Assembly (NCBI RefSeq): GCF_001183545.1
Contig: NZ_KQ236688.1
Location: forward strand, 3,112,395 to 3,176,394
DNA length: 64,000 nt
Direction of reading: 5' to 3'
From: Cellvibrio sp. pealriver
GTDB lineage: Bacteria > Pseudomonadota > Gammaproteobacteria > Pseudomonadales > Cellvibrionaceae
Both the position numbers and the translations under genes were made by a program. The notes beneath the pieces were generated by a model. That model was not told where the DNA came from and made no database searches. It saw only the letters and a list, made by a program, of their open reading frames with translations. Below are positions 8,167 through 16,394 of the stretch, piece by piece; position 1 is the stretch's first letter, and every line of letters begins with the position of its first letter.

Positions 8167-8711
8167 TGCGACCCTCCTGCAGCAGGCGCTACAAGACCGG
8201 TTGATTCTCCTGGTGGCGGTGCATCACCCAAGGCAATTTCCGGAAATAATTCTGCATCCACAACCGATGCAGCAACGACAGCTTTGAATGAACGCACCGT
8301 ATCCATAGTGCTCACCAGCGTTTGGTAATCTGTTTCTTTTTCCGAAAGAATATAAATATCTTTTTTCTGGATACCTTTATCTTCCAACAGACGTTTGGTT
8401 TCCTGCAGCACACTTGCGAGCATCGTGTAGTCGTATTCGCCTGCAGGTGTCTTTTCAATCCACTTAAGTTTTATCCCCGCCGGATAATTCACTTCAAATT
8501 TGTCAGCGCGAATAATTAATTCCAATTGCTGCGGCGGCTCTTCCGTAGGTGGCGTGCTGGAATCTGCCATATCCGGCAATTTCAAATCCAATACGGTCGT
8601 GCGCGCGAGCACCATACTCATCAACAATACCGGTACCAATATGATCATCAAATTCATAAAGGAAGTAATGTCGAGGTCTGCGTCCTCTTTAAATCGCCGT
8701 TTAATGCGCAT
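8163..8711 (-). CDS. ExbD/TolR-family protein with Asn at the proton site
   Basis: 182 residues of the same layout: a basic N-terminus, one membrane segment (about 17-34) and a periplasmic domain ending in VVDAELFPEIAL. In the ungapped alignment with its neighbour, LDITSFMNLMIILVPVLL against LNLVSLMDIFTILVFFLL, the proton-binding Asp is replaced by N20. A protonatable D14 lies six residues earlier. If a heteromer forms with the neighbour, only one member carries the canonical Asp. It is translationally coupled to the next gene by an ATGA overlap, and 34 bases separate it from the TolQ-like gene. Confidence 0.88.
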   Translation of the reverse strand: MRIKRRFKEDADLDITSFMNLMIILVPVLLMSMVLARTTVLDLKLPDMADSSTPPTEEPPQQLELIIRADKFEVNYPAGIKLKWIEKTPAGEYDYTMLASVLQETKRLLEDKGIQKKDIYILSEKETDYQTLVSTMDTVRSFKAVVAASVVDAELFPEIALGDAPPPGESTGLVAPAAGGSQ

Positions 8712-8745
8712 AGGTGTAAATCCTATTCGTTAGCCCGTTAAACGC

Positions 8746-9426
8746 TTATTGCGCCGCTTGTGGTTTTGCAGCAGAAGTATCCTGAGTGCGCGTGCGCGGA
8801 ACATCTTGCACATGGGTGATGATGTTCAGGCATTTCACACCGGCCATTTCAAGGCTATCGATAATTTCAGTGGTTTTACTTTGCAGCATGGAGTGAATCA
8901 GCAGCAGAGGAATCGCCGCGACCAAACCAAACGCAGTGGTGTTCATCGCGACCGCAATAGATGAAGACAAGAGCGCCGCTTTTTCAGCGGGGTCTGCACT
9001 GGCCACGGCGGTAAATGCCTGAATCAAACCGATGATGGTGCCCAACAATCCAAGCAGCGTAGAAATATTGGCGAGTGTTGCTAAATAAGGCGTACGTTTT
9101 TCCAAACGCGGCATAGCTTCCATCACACCTTCTTCCATCGCCAATTCAACATCATCACGGCGCGGTGACTGCGCCATACGTGCGATACCCGCTGCGATAA
9201 TACGTGCAATCGGTGCATCAACACTTTTGCCCAAATTGATTACACCCGCGTAATCTTTCTTCTGCAACATCGGCAATATGCGATCAAACGCCTGACGGTT
9301 GGAACTTTTGGCCGATGACAATACAACCCAACGTTCAACAGCGATTGCCAACCCCACCACCAATACCACCGCGATGGGATACATAAAGGCACCGCCTTCT
9401 TGAAAAAAACGAATCAGAGTATCCAT
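8746..9426 (-). CDS. MotA/TolQ/ExbB-family proton-channel protein
   Basis: 226 residues from the ATG at 9426, which has an AAGG site; the upstream extension of 20 codons is low-complexity hydrophobic sequence and unlikely. Three membrane segments are visible: one near the start (GGAFMYPIAVVLVVGLAIAV) and two in the conserved C-terminal half (LATLANISTLLGLLGTIIGL and SSSIAVAMNTTAFGLVAAIPLLLI). The TLLGLLGTIIG and TTAFGL signatures are diagnostic of the family. With the two TolR-like proteins encoded next it should form a proton-driven inner-membrane motor. The TPR lipoproteins upstream and the AgmX-like protein downstream set it apart from the classical Tol-Pal or TonB systems. Confidence 0.92.
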   Translation of the reverse strand: MDTLIRFFQEGGAFMYPIAVVLVVGLAIAVERWVVLSSAKSSNRQAFDRILPMLQKKDYAGVINLGKSVDAPIARIIAAGIARMAQSPRRDDVELAMEEGVMEAMPRLEKRTPYLATLANISTLLGLLGTIIGLIQAFTAVASADPAEKAALLSSSIAVAMNTTAFGLVAAIPLLLIHSMLQSKTTEIIDSLEMAGVKCLNIITHVQDVPRTRTQDTSAAKPQAAQ

Positions 9427-9499
9427 AACCTTATTAACCTCGAAAAAAAGAAAACAAAAAAATAATGTATAAAATAATGAATCCAATTTACATCAATAC

Positions 9500-9868
9500 T
9501 TACTCATCTGGCTGATCCAGTTCGCCTGCCGCCTCCAAACTGCGCTGCATTTCATCGCGCTCAATGTGCCCGAATATCGCATCTTCCTGGCTGCTTAACA
9601 TTTCCATTTCCAGATCAGGGCTTAACGGTGATTGCCAAGGCAATATGTACATCACCCGCGGTTGCTCCTGATTTCCGGTCACGGTTGTTTGCAGATTAAT
9701 ATTGGCTTCACGGATCATTTGTTTACCCGCCGGAGCCGATGGTTTTTCAGAGGATTGTGCAGAGCTGGCCGCCTCTGTATTGCCTGCGGTTTTTTCTTGC
9801 GCGGCATCCTGCGCTTGCGCTGTTAATACAAATAAAAAACACACCAGCACTAACAATAATTTATTCAT
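9500..9868 (-). CDS. Small periplasmic protein of the TolQR/TPR operon
   Basis: 122 residues from the ATG at 9868, with a clear signal peptide (MNKLLLVLVCFLFVLTAQAQ). The mature part starts with an Ala/Ser/Glu-rich stretch and then has a distinctive segment VMYILPWQSPLSPDLEME before an acidic C-terminus. I do not recognise a family. Its start overlaps the end of the upstream TPR gene by eight bases, so the two are coupled. The open frame reaches further upstream, but those residues are repeats of the neighbouring gene's coding sequence in another frame. It is probably a periplasmic accessory of the motor complex. Confidence 0.75.
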   Translation of the reverse strand: MNKLLLVLVCFLFVLTAQAQDAAQEKTAGNTEAASSAQSSEKPSAPAGKQMIREANINLQTTVTGNQEQPRVMYILPWQSPLSPDLEMEMLSSQEDAIFGHIERDEMQRSLEAAGELDQPDE

Positions 9869-10703
9869 CACTGGCTTCCTCTTTTTCACCAGCTTGTTCT
9901 TTTTCACCAGTCTGGTCTTTATCATCAATCCGGTCTTTATCATCAGCCTGATTAATACCAAACTCGCCAACATCGTTCGTCAACGGAGCTTGTACTGGCT
10001 CGGATACGGCCGCTTTTTTTGGCTTGGGTGCTATACCCAAGCGACGCTGCAAATCGGCAATCCAACTGACAACCTGTTTGTCATCGCCGCCACGCAATTG
10101 CAAATACGCCTCATAATGCGGCAAAGCCTCTGCGCTTTTGCCCATATATAAATCGTAAAGTATGGCGATATTTTTATGGCTCTCGGCATGAAATGGCCAG
10201 ATGCTTAAGGCTTTTTTGTAATTGCTTTCTGCTTCAGAAAATTTACCGGCTTCACGCTGCAAAATAGCCAGTTGGTTATAGGCATCCAGATTGGTGTGAT
10301 TGGCCATGATGGCATCGTTGAATGCTTGCTCAGCGCGTTTATTTTCTTGTTGCGCGCGATATACCAACCCTAAATTAAGATGCGCACCCGACAATTTGTT
10401 ATTTTCCGCAATCACTTTTTCCAAATGGGATTGTGCTAGCGCCCACTGCTTATTGCGCATGGCCCGTGTTGCATCGGCAAATGATTGTTGTGCGGCACGG
10501 CTCACGGATGGACGATTTTGTAAATACGGGTTAGGCGTTACAGGACCAGCAGGTAATATGGATGCACCCGCTTCAACACTTTCGGACAAAGCGGGTGTGT
10601 TTTCCTTATCGGATTGCGCGTCGCTTTTTTTAGCTGGCGATGAGGAGCAGGCAGATAGAAAGCCAACAATAACAATTGTTGCGATGTGATTAGTGAATCT
10701 CAT
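9861..10703 (-). CDS. TPR lipoprotein
   Basis: 280 residues. The signal peptide ends in a lipobox (GFLSAC, C19), so the protein should be lipid-anchored, probably in the outer membrane. Residues about 70-215 form TPR-type helical repeats (GAHLNLGLVYRAQQENKRAE, DAYNQLAILQREAGKFSEAE, ESHKNIAILYDLYMGKSAEA). The C-terminal 45 residues are very acidic and repetitive (KDRIDDKDQTGEKEQAGEKEE). It overlaps the preceding 963-residue gene by 14 bases and the following small gene by eight. TPR lipoproteins usually act as assembly scaffolds; here the partners are likely the other TPR proteins of the operon. Confidence 0.85.
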   Translation of the reverse strand: MRFTNHIATIVIVGFLSACSSSPAKKSDAQSDKENTPALSESVEAGASILPAGPVTPNPYLQNRPSVSRAAQQSFADATRAMRNKQWALAQSHLEKVIAENNKLSGAHLNLGLVYRAQQENKRAEQAFNDAIMANHTNLDAYNQLAILQREAGKFSEAESNYKKALSIWPFHAESHKNIAILYDLYMGKSAEALPHYEAYLQLRGGDDKQVVSWIADLQRRLGIAPKPKKAAVSEPVQAPLTNDVGEFGINQADDKDRIDDKDQTGEKEQAGEKEEASDE

Positions 10704-13581
10704 TACTCACCTCCACACGCGATTCCATTTTGTTGTAGCGCGCCGGTAACAATTTAGCGAGCGCATCAAAACTGCGTTTCACACCTGTATCGTAGGTGCC
10801 TTTCCAACTGCGCTGCGCATTAGCCTGATGGATTTCTATCGCTTTTTCTTCAAACGGATAAGCTTGTTCTTCCAACAGAATTTCATATTGCTCAAGCGCC
10901 AGATCATCAAGGTCTTTTGGCCGCTGGGAATTCATAAGGTCACGGCTCAATTGCGCGTAGACTTCGCCAATTTTAAAACTCGCTTCAGTGGTAAATTCAC
11001 CCACCCCGAATGCCAATATTTGTTCTTGCGCTTTTAACGCTTTTTCCATTGCAGCGCGCTTACGCTGCAAACTATTTTTGAGCGGCAGGGTTAATTGGAT
11101 GCGGGTAAATTCATCGTAAGATGCTTGTGCCAATTCTGTTTGTGCACTTGCAGCCATCCAGGTGGAGCGATCTGTTTTGTCTGCGCCGGCGCGATTGTGC
11201 GTGTTAATAATATTTTGCAACCAATACAACCGCTTGGCTTTATCGCCTGCCAATTCATATAGCTCTGTTAATTTAAATTGCGCTTCCAGATTATTCGCGA
11301 GCGGGCGCGGATATTCTGTTGCATAACGGCGATACTGCTCGATGGCTTGCGCGCGCTTGCCGGATTTTTCATACAGCTCAGCGCCCATGTACAGCGATTG
11401 GCGTTTGACATCAGGGTCAGTGCTGGTGCGCTCCATCACCACCAATTCATCGGCCGCTTGTTGCCATTTATTTTGGTTTTGGTAAATCAATACCATTTTC
11501 GCAGGCAAGGTAGATGCTAATTGATGGCTGGGATATTTTTTGCGGAAACCTAAGTACACATTTTCAGCTTGCGCCCATTTTTCCTGCTCAATCAAATACA
11601 CGCCTGCGTCGTATTGCGCTTTAATGGCAATTTCAGTATCCGGCGTGACTTGGGTTATACGCAACAGTTGTGCGACAGCAGAATCTTTATCGCCAAACTC
11701 CAAACTGGCTTGCGCTTGTTGGTAAATGCTGGCCGCAATACGCTCACGCACTTGCTGTGCATTCGGCGCGCCGGGCGCGTTGCCATAGGCAGGCAATAAA
11801 TTTAACACTTGAAAATACGCCTGCTCTGCAGCGGCATATTCTTTGGTTTCAAAACGGCTGTGCCCGAGGATCAACCAACTGGAAAATAATAATTTTCCTT
11901 CGGCGGGCGGCTGCCACTCAATAACGCGCTCGGCCACCATTTTGGCATCATCGTAACGCTCTTGCTGCAGCAAATCATTTGCTGCTTCTGCAAGCACCAA
12001 AACCGCGCGCGGATCAGTTCTGTATACATCGGCAAAATTCAACGCATTTTGAATTTTACGATTTTGCCATTCTTGTAAACGGTTATCGGGCAAACTGCGT
12101 GCCGACTGAATTAATTGCTGCGGCAATAAAATTGCTGCGTACCCGGAATCTGCACCGCGCAATTTATCCATGTAACCGTAAGCGACCTGCTCATAGGCAT
12201 CCATCGCAGCGGGTAAATCACCTGCTTCATTAAGCGACTCAGCTAACAGAAATGTCATCTCGGCAACTTGTGCATCCTTGGAAAAGGTTTCTACAAATTC
12301 GCGATACCATTTTGCAGCGCGACCAAATGCTACTGTCGCCTCCGGATTTTTTGCCGCTTTTAATGTCTGTGCCTGAGCGTGCTCAAATTGCGCCAGTTCT
12401 TGCAGCGACTGGTGTAAATACGCCAACGCGTTATCGCCAATTGCGCCTTTGCGTTGCGTCCAATAATTACTACTAATTCCGTAACGCTCAGCAAAATCCT
12501 GTTTTGCAGGCAGTACCAAGGTAGGGAAATCACCCTGCTGATAAACATCAATCACTTTGATACTGAAGCTGGGTGCAAAATCAGAATTGGCATTGTGTTG
12601 CACAAAATGTTGATAGGTTTCGGCGCTATCGGTGTAGCGTTTTTGATCGAGATACAACTGCCCTAATTGTTGATACAACAAATATTCGTAAACGCGGCCA
12701 CCGCCTAATTCTGTTTGCAATTGACTGATGGATTTTGCCCCGTCCAAATAAGACAGCGACAAACCCATTACACGCAAGGTATCTTTTACCAGGTTCGCTT
12801 TGGATGCGCCTATATCGGCGAGTGTTGCATCAACATCATTCGCGCTCGGGGCATGCCCGATGAGTTGATCGAGTACTAGCGCAAAAGATTTCAGTGCAAG
12901 ATCATAATCACCGCGCTTGAATTGCGCCCAGCCTTTCATGTACAGCGCATTTTGTTTGAGTTCGGGATTATTTCCTTTTACCACCGCATCGTAGTTGCGC
13001 TCTGCAGCTGCGTAATCGCCATCGGAAAAGGATTTTTCGGCGCGACGGAATTGTGTTTCTGCCATAAACGCAGAATTGGGATTGGTGCCCGCCAATTGAT
13101 CCAACACTTGCGAGGCTTCGTCGTTGCGCCCATCGAGCGACATCGCTTTAGCCAATTTATAGCGCAGCTGATCTGCCTCAATCCCTTTGACGGGCTGCGG
13201 ATTTTCCGCCTGCATTTTTAACAGCTCGCGATACATCGCAACGGGCTTATCGTAAAAACGGCGCAGATCTGATGCGTCCAGCTGGGCCTTTTCGGCGCGC
13301 GCCATTTCAAGGTCAGCCAAGCGCACCATAATTTGTTGGCGCAATGCAGGATCTTCCGCTGCCGCCAATGCGCGCTGGTAACTTTGTTCGATGCGCGCCA
13401 TATCAACAACTTCTACTTTGGCTTTACCATCGGGAATTTTTGCAGCCGGTAAATCGGCCAGGGTTTTTCCACGGCCATCATCGCCCAAACCGACAACACT
13501 ACAGCCTTGTAGTTGTATTAATCCGCTCACGAGTAATGCGAGCATGGAAATGCGGAAAAGTGGTTGGTTAAGGTGCTTCAT
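10690..13581 (-). CDS. Large TPR-repeat lipoprotein
   Basis: 963 residues with a lipobox (QLQGC, C27) and many TPR or Sel1-like helical repeats along almost the whole length, for example QNALYMKGWAQFKRGDYDLA, LLYQQLGQLYLDQKRYTDSA and WLILGHSRFETKEYAAAEQA. It is much larger than the common YbgF/BamD-type TPR proteins, and has no enzymatic domain I can see. Its size and lipid anchor suggest a periplasmic scaffold reaching between the membranes, like the large TPR proteins of the Myxococcus Glt complex, but that is by analogy. The start overlaps the stop of the upstream TPR gene, and its end overlaps the next gene. Confidence 0.85.
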   Translation of the reverse strand: MKHLNQPLFRISMLALLVSGLIQLQGCSVVGLGDDGRGKTLADLPAAKIPDGKAKVEVVDMARIEQSYQRALAAAEDPALRQQIMVRLADLEMARAEKAQLDASDLRRFYDKPVAMYRELLKMQAENPQPVKGIEADQLRYKLAKAMSLDGRNDEASQVLDQLAGTNPNSAFMAETQFRRAEKSFSDGDYAAAERNYDAVVKGNNPELKQNALYMKGWAQFKRGDYDLALKSFALVLDQLIGHAPSANDVDATLADIGASKANLVKDTLRVMGLSLSYLDGAKSISQLQTELGGGRVYEYLLYQQLGQLYLDQKRYTDSAETYQHFVQHNANSDFAPSFSIKVIDVYQQGDFPTLVLPAKQDFAERYGISSNYWTQRKGAIGDNALAYLHQSLQELAQFEHAQAQTLKAAKNPEATVAFGRAAKWYREFVETFSKDAQVAEMTFLLAESLNEAGDLPAAMDAYEQVAYGYMDKLRGADSGYAAILLPQQLIQSARSLPDNRLQEWQNRKIQNALNFADVYRTDPRAVLVLAEAANDLLQQERYDDAKMVAERVIEWQPPAEGKLLFSSWLILGHSRFETKEYAAAEQAYFQVLNLLPAYGNAPGAPNAQQVRERIAASIYQQAQASLEFGDKDSAVAQLLRITQVTPDTEIAIKAQYDAGVYLIEQEKWAQAENVYLGFRKKYPSHQLASTLPAKMVLIYQNQNKWQQAADELVVMERTSTDPDVKRQSLYMGAELYEKSGKRAQAIEQYRRYATEYPRPLANNLEAQFKLTELYELAGDKAKRLYWLQNIINTHNRAGADKTDRSTWMAASAQTELAQASYDEFTRIQLTLPLKNSLQRKRAAMEKALKAQEQILAFGVGEFTTEASFKIGEVYAQLSRDLMNSQRPKDLDDLALEQYEILLEEQAYPFEEKAIEIHQANAQRSWKGTYDTGVKRSFDALAKLLPARYNKMESRVEVSNEIH

Positions 13582-15542
13582 TCTGGTTGCTTCCTTAACT
13601 CGGCATCGTACAAGCGCGCTACCGCAAGGTGCGCCTGCGCCAAATAATTATTCAGGCGCTTTTCATGTGCCGCGAGTTGCTGGTCAACCTGGGTACGCAA
13701 CAATTGTGTTTGGCGAGCAAGCAGGGTATCGGTATTTGATAACTTATCGGCAACTTCTTTTTGCAGTACTTGCAAGCGCGCAAGTGTTGGCTGGATGTCC
13801 ATGCTGGTTGCGGTGATGTCTTCAATGTGGAGGCGCGTTTTGGCAATACTTTCTAGCGATTGATCAATCGCTTTTAATTCTGCTTGCTGCGCAGCAAGGC
13901 GCGCCGGATATTCCTGTGCGGCATTCCATAACAATATCCCACCAAACATTGCAATACGGCGCTCCAGCTCAGCAGTGTCTTGCCCTGCGACTTTCATGCG
14001 CGCGATGGTTTGCTGGCCTTTTTCCACGCGTTCATACAGCGATCGCGTGTCGTCATCGGCCAGGGCGATGTAGTTTTCGCCACTATCGATTTGTGCCAAA
14101 CGCTGCGCCAATTGATCGCGCGCCGCTTGCAATTTTTGCGCTTGCTGGCCAATCACATCTTGCTTCAACATTTGATCTTGTCGGTTACGGATATTTTGTT
14201 TTTGCAAAAGCAATTCCTGATAGGCATCTAACTTGGGCAACCATTGCTGTAATAGTGATTGCAACCGCAGTAGATCGCGCAAATCAAGCACGGCAGTCTG
14301 GAATGTATTTTTGGCAAATAATTCATTGAGGTAGGCAGAGCGGGTTTTGATAATACTGGTGCTATCCAACTTCAACCAGTTTTGTCCGTCATCGGTGACA
14401 ACTGCAGTGAGCGCGCCCGCATCGGATTCACCGCCTTCCACTTTATTACTATGATTACCTCGTAGAAGAGCATTAGCTTCTTCGGCAGGAACAGGGTCAC
14501 TGCCAACCACGGTTAACAATTCTTCTGCTGTGAGGGTTGCGCGCATGTCGCGGATTAATTGTAATTCGCGCACCAGCAATTCTTCCGCCGTTTGGTAGGC
14601 AGCAATAGCTTCACCTTGCGCCTGTAATTTTTCATACGCAAAAGGCAGTGCAAGCAATGATTCCTGTACGGCGGGATACATCAAACTGCGCGTGCGTAGC
14701 AATTGCCAAGGGCGCAGGGCTTCATCGTATTCTTCTTGCGCGACAGCAGCCCAACCGTAACCTAATAATGCCTGGTTGGCGTAAATGCCATCGAGCCGCA
14801 CTTTGGTAAATTCACGTATTGCCGCAGCGTATTTTTTTTCCGAGAGATAGGTATAACCGATGGCGGTGTAGGCTTTGTCTTGCAGTGCCCACTGTTCTTT
14901 TTTACGCAGTGGGTTGTCGCTAATATCGATATCGGCCAACTCATTAAAAAAGTCTTGCGCTGTTTTAAAGTTGCCCTGACGCGCATGGGCTGCACCCAGA
15001 TTGTAAAGCGCATAAGGATTCCATGAACGCAATTCGTCCTCGTCAATATCATTCAACGCAAGATCTGCATATTGATTATTGCGGATACGGATATTGAGTT
15101 GCAGCGCTTGCATTTGCGCACGCAGTGATGGTTTAAATTCTTTACTCACACGCGCAAAACTTTGTTCGGCTGCACTCCAATTACCACGGGTGTAGTGCAG
15201 CTTTCCCAAGTAAAACCAGGCGGCATCGCGCACCGATTGCGGGCGACGTTCATCTTGTAAAATTTGCGTGAATACCGCCTCGGCATGATGCTGCATACCA
15301 AATGCAAGGCTGACACCACCAGCAATTAATTCCGGATTATCACTGTGTCCTTGAATACCATCGCGCGTATCGGCAACCATTAACTCGGCAAGCGCGGCAA
15401 CATAATCCTGCTGATAGTAATGATAGAGCGCGACGCCGTAGCGCAAATCAGCCACTGAGGTTTTAGGTTTTTCTTTGGCGTAGGTTGAAGCAATGCAACT
15501 CAATGCACACAGTAAAAGGCCAAAGCGAGCAAGGCTATGCAT
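13578..15542 (-). CDS. Secreted TPR and coiled-coil protein
   Basis: 654 residues from the ATG at 15542, which overlaps the upstream stop (TAATG); an ATG four codons earlier is possible. A signal peptide (cleavage near TYAK) is followed by TPR-like repeats (about 25-300, e.g. DAAWFYLGKLHYTRGNWSAA) and then by long Gln/Leu/Arg-rich helices (about 400-650) that look like coiled coil, with LQAARDQLAQRLAQIDSGE in the middle. No lipobox is seen, so it is probably soluble in the periplasm. I know no precise family. Its place in the operon suggests it joins the lipoprotein TPR proteins in one envelope-spanning structure. Confidence 0.82.
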   Translation of the reverse strand: MHSLARFGLLLCALSCIASTYAKEKPKTSVADLRYGVALYHYYQQDYVAALAELMVADTRDGIQGHSDNPELIAGGVSLAFGMQHHAEAVFTQILQDERRPQSVRDAAWFYLGKLHYTRGNWSAAEQSFARVSKEFKPSLRAQMQALQLNIRIRNNQYADLALNDIDEDELRSWNPYALYNLGAAHARQGNFKTAQDFFNELADIDISDNPLRKKEQWALQDKAYTAIGYTYLSEKKYAAAIREFTKVRLDGIYANQALLGYGWAAVAQEEYDEALRPWQLLRTRSLMYPAVQESLLALPFAYEKLQAQGEAIAAYQTAEELLVRELQLIRDMRATLTAEELLTVVGSDPVPAEEANALLRGNHSNKVEGGESDAGALTAVVTDDGQNWLKLDSTSIIKTRSAYLNELFAKNTFQTAVLDLRDLLRLQSLLQQWLPKLDAYQELLLQKQNIRNRQDQMLKQDVIGQQAQKLQAARDQLAQRLAQIDSGENYIALADDDTRSLYERVEKGQQTIARMKVAGQDTAELERRIAMFGGILLWNAAQEYPARLAAQQAELKAIDQSLESIAKTRLHIEDITATSMDIQPTLARLQVLQKEVADKLSNTDTLLARQTQLLRTQVDQQLAAHEKRLNNYLAQAHLAVARLYDAELRKQPE

Positions 15543-16072
15543 TACATCTGCCATTGCTTGATTTCAAATACGGGCTGCAATTGTGCGCTGGAATCGACAA
15601 TACGTAATTCAAGCACAAGTGGATCCTGCGCTTTGGTGACAACCAGTTTTGCACCGCGCTTGTAATCGCGCTGGGGGCCGCGCCCGGTAAAGAACGCACT
15701 GATTTCGTGCTCACCGGCTTTTAAATTGCCGATATACAAACGCTGTACACCACCGCGGAATAACGCTTTGGTTTGTTTATCTGTGTAGAGTTCGCTGGCG
15801 ACCAATTTGTTGTTGATCTCCAACTTGACCGCATCCAATGCAAAGTAAGCGCCCAGATCCATCGATACATAAACCGCTATCTGGCTGCTGGCGGGATACA
15901 ACAACTCTTCTTCGAGAATCAGCAAATCGCGATTAAGGGTCAGCACCGATTCCTTGAGCGATTCAACATCGCTTGCGGCCTCTTGCGCGAATGACAGAGC
16001 ACTGCTGAACAGCGGCAGGAATACGGCGAGGTGAAGCCAGTGGCGCAGCAATTTGCGCAAAGGGTGGATCAT
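15542..16072 (-). CDS. Periplasmic beta-rich protein, first gene of the TolQR/TPR operon
   Basis: 176 residues with a signal peptide (cleavage near SFAQ). A short helical stretch (VESLKESVLTLNRDLLILEE) precedes a beta-rich domain (about 60-176) with the segment LYIGNLKAGEHEISAFFTGRG, which resembles carbohydrate-binding or PEGA-like surface domains; I cannot name the family firmly. GGAG lies about eight bases before the ATG at 16072. As first gene it defines the start of the co-transcribed set 16072-6678, in which nearly all junctions overlap or almost touch. Confidence 0.75.
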   Translation of the reverse strand: MIHPLRKLLRHWLHLAVFLPLFSSALSFAQEAASDVESLKESVLTLNRDLLILEEELLYPASSQIAVYVSMDLGAYFALDAVKLEINNKLVASELYTDKQTKALFRGGVQRLYIGNLKAGEHEISAFFTGRGPQRDYKRGAKLVVTKAQDPLVLELRIVDSSAQLQPVFEIKQWQM

Positions 16073-16394
16073 CGTCTTTCTCCGGATTTTTTATGTTTGC
16101 GCGCCCATCGCCGCTGCATGAGTTTGGCACTCATGGCCACCTTGAGCAAATCATTCTAGAAGCCAATATGGATCTTGGATGTGACACTGAGCACAGTTGA
16201 TCTGGCGCTTGAGTGATTTTTTTATGAGCACGATCAAGCCCTGCACAAAAGTGACAAGCTGGGGCAAAAAGTGCGACTTTAGGAAACCACCAAAGACAAG
16301 TCTGGAAAAGTTTAGATGGTTTTTGAGGAGGGGCAAAACCCCGCTATTGCTGCACGCAATAGCGAGGGAGGGGCGAACTTATGAGGAGGTAAAC
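16073..16394. other. Upstream region of the TolQR/TPR operon
   Basis: About 320 bases containing the presumed promoter of the operon (not clearly recognisable) and, at 16335-16368, the terminator of the lipoprotein gene. A 61-codon minus-strand frame containing a CxxCH motif lies here but starts inside the terminator and is not credible. Confidence 0.5.
16335..16368 (-). terminator. Terminator of the lipoprotein gene
   Basis: A stem CGCTATTGC/GCAATAGCG extended by G/C pairs, followed by TTTT on the minus strand, 27 bases after the stop at 16395. Confidence 0.7.

Noticed and set aside
16151..16336. A 61-codon minus-strand frame with a CAQCH heme-type motif
   Set aside because: It starts in the T run of the lipoprotein gene terminator and lacks a signal peptide and ribosome site; one CxxCH is likely chance.
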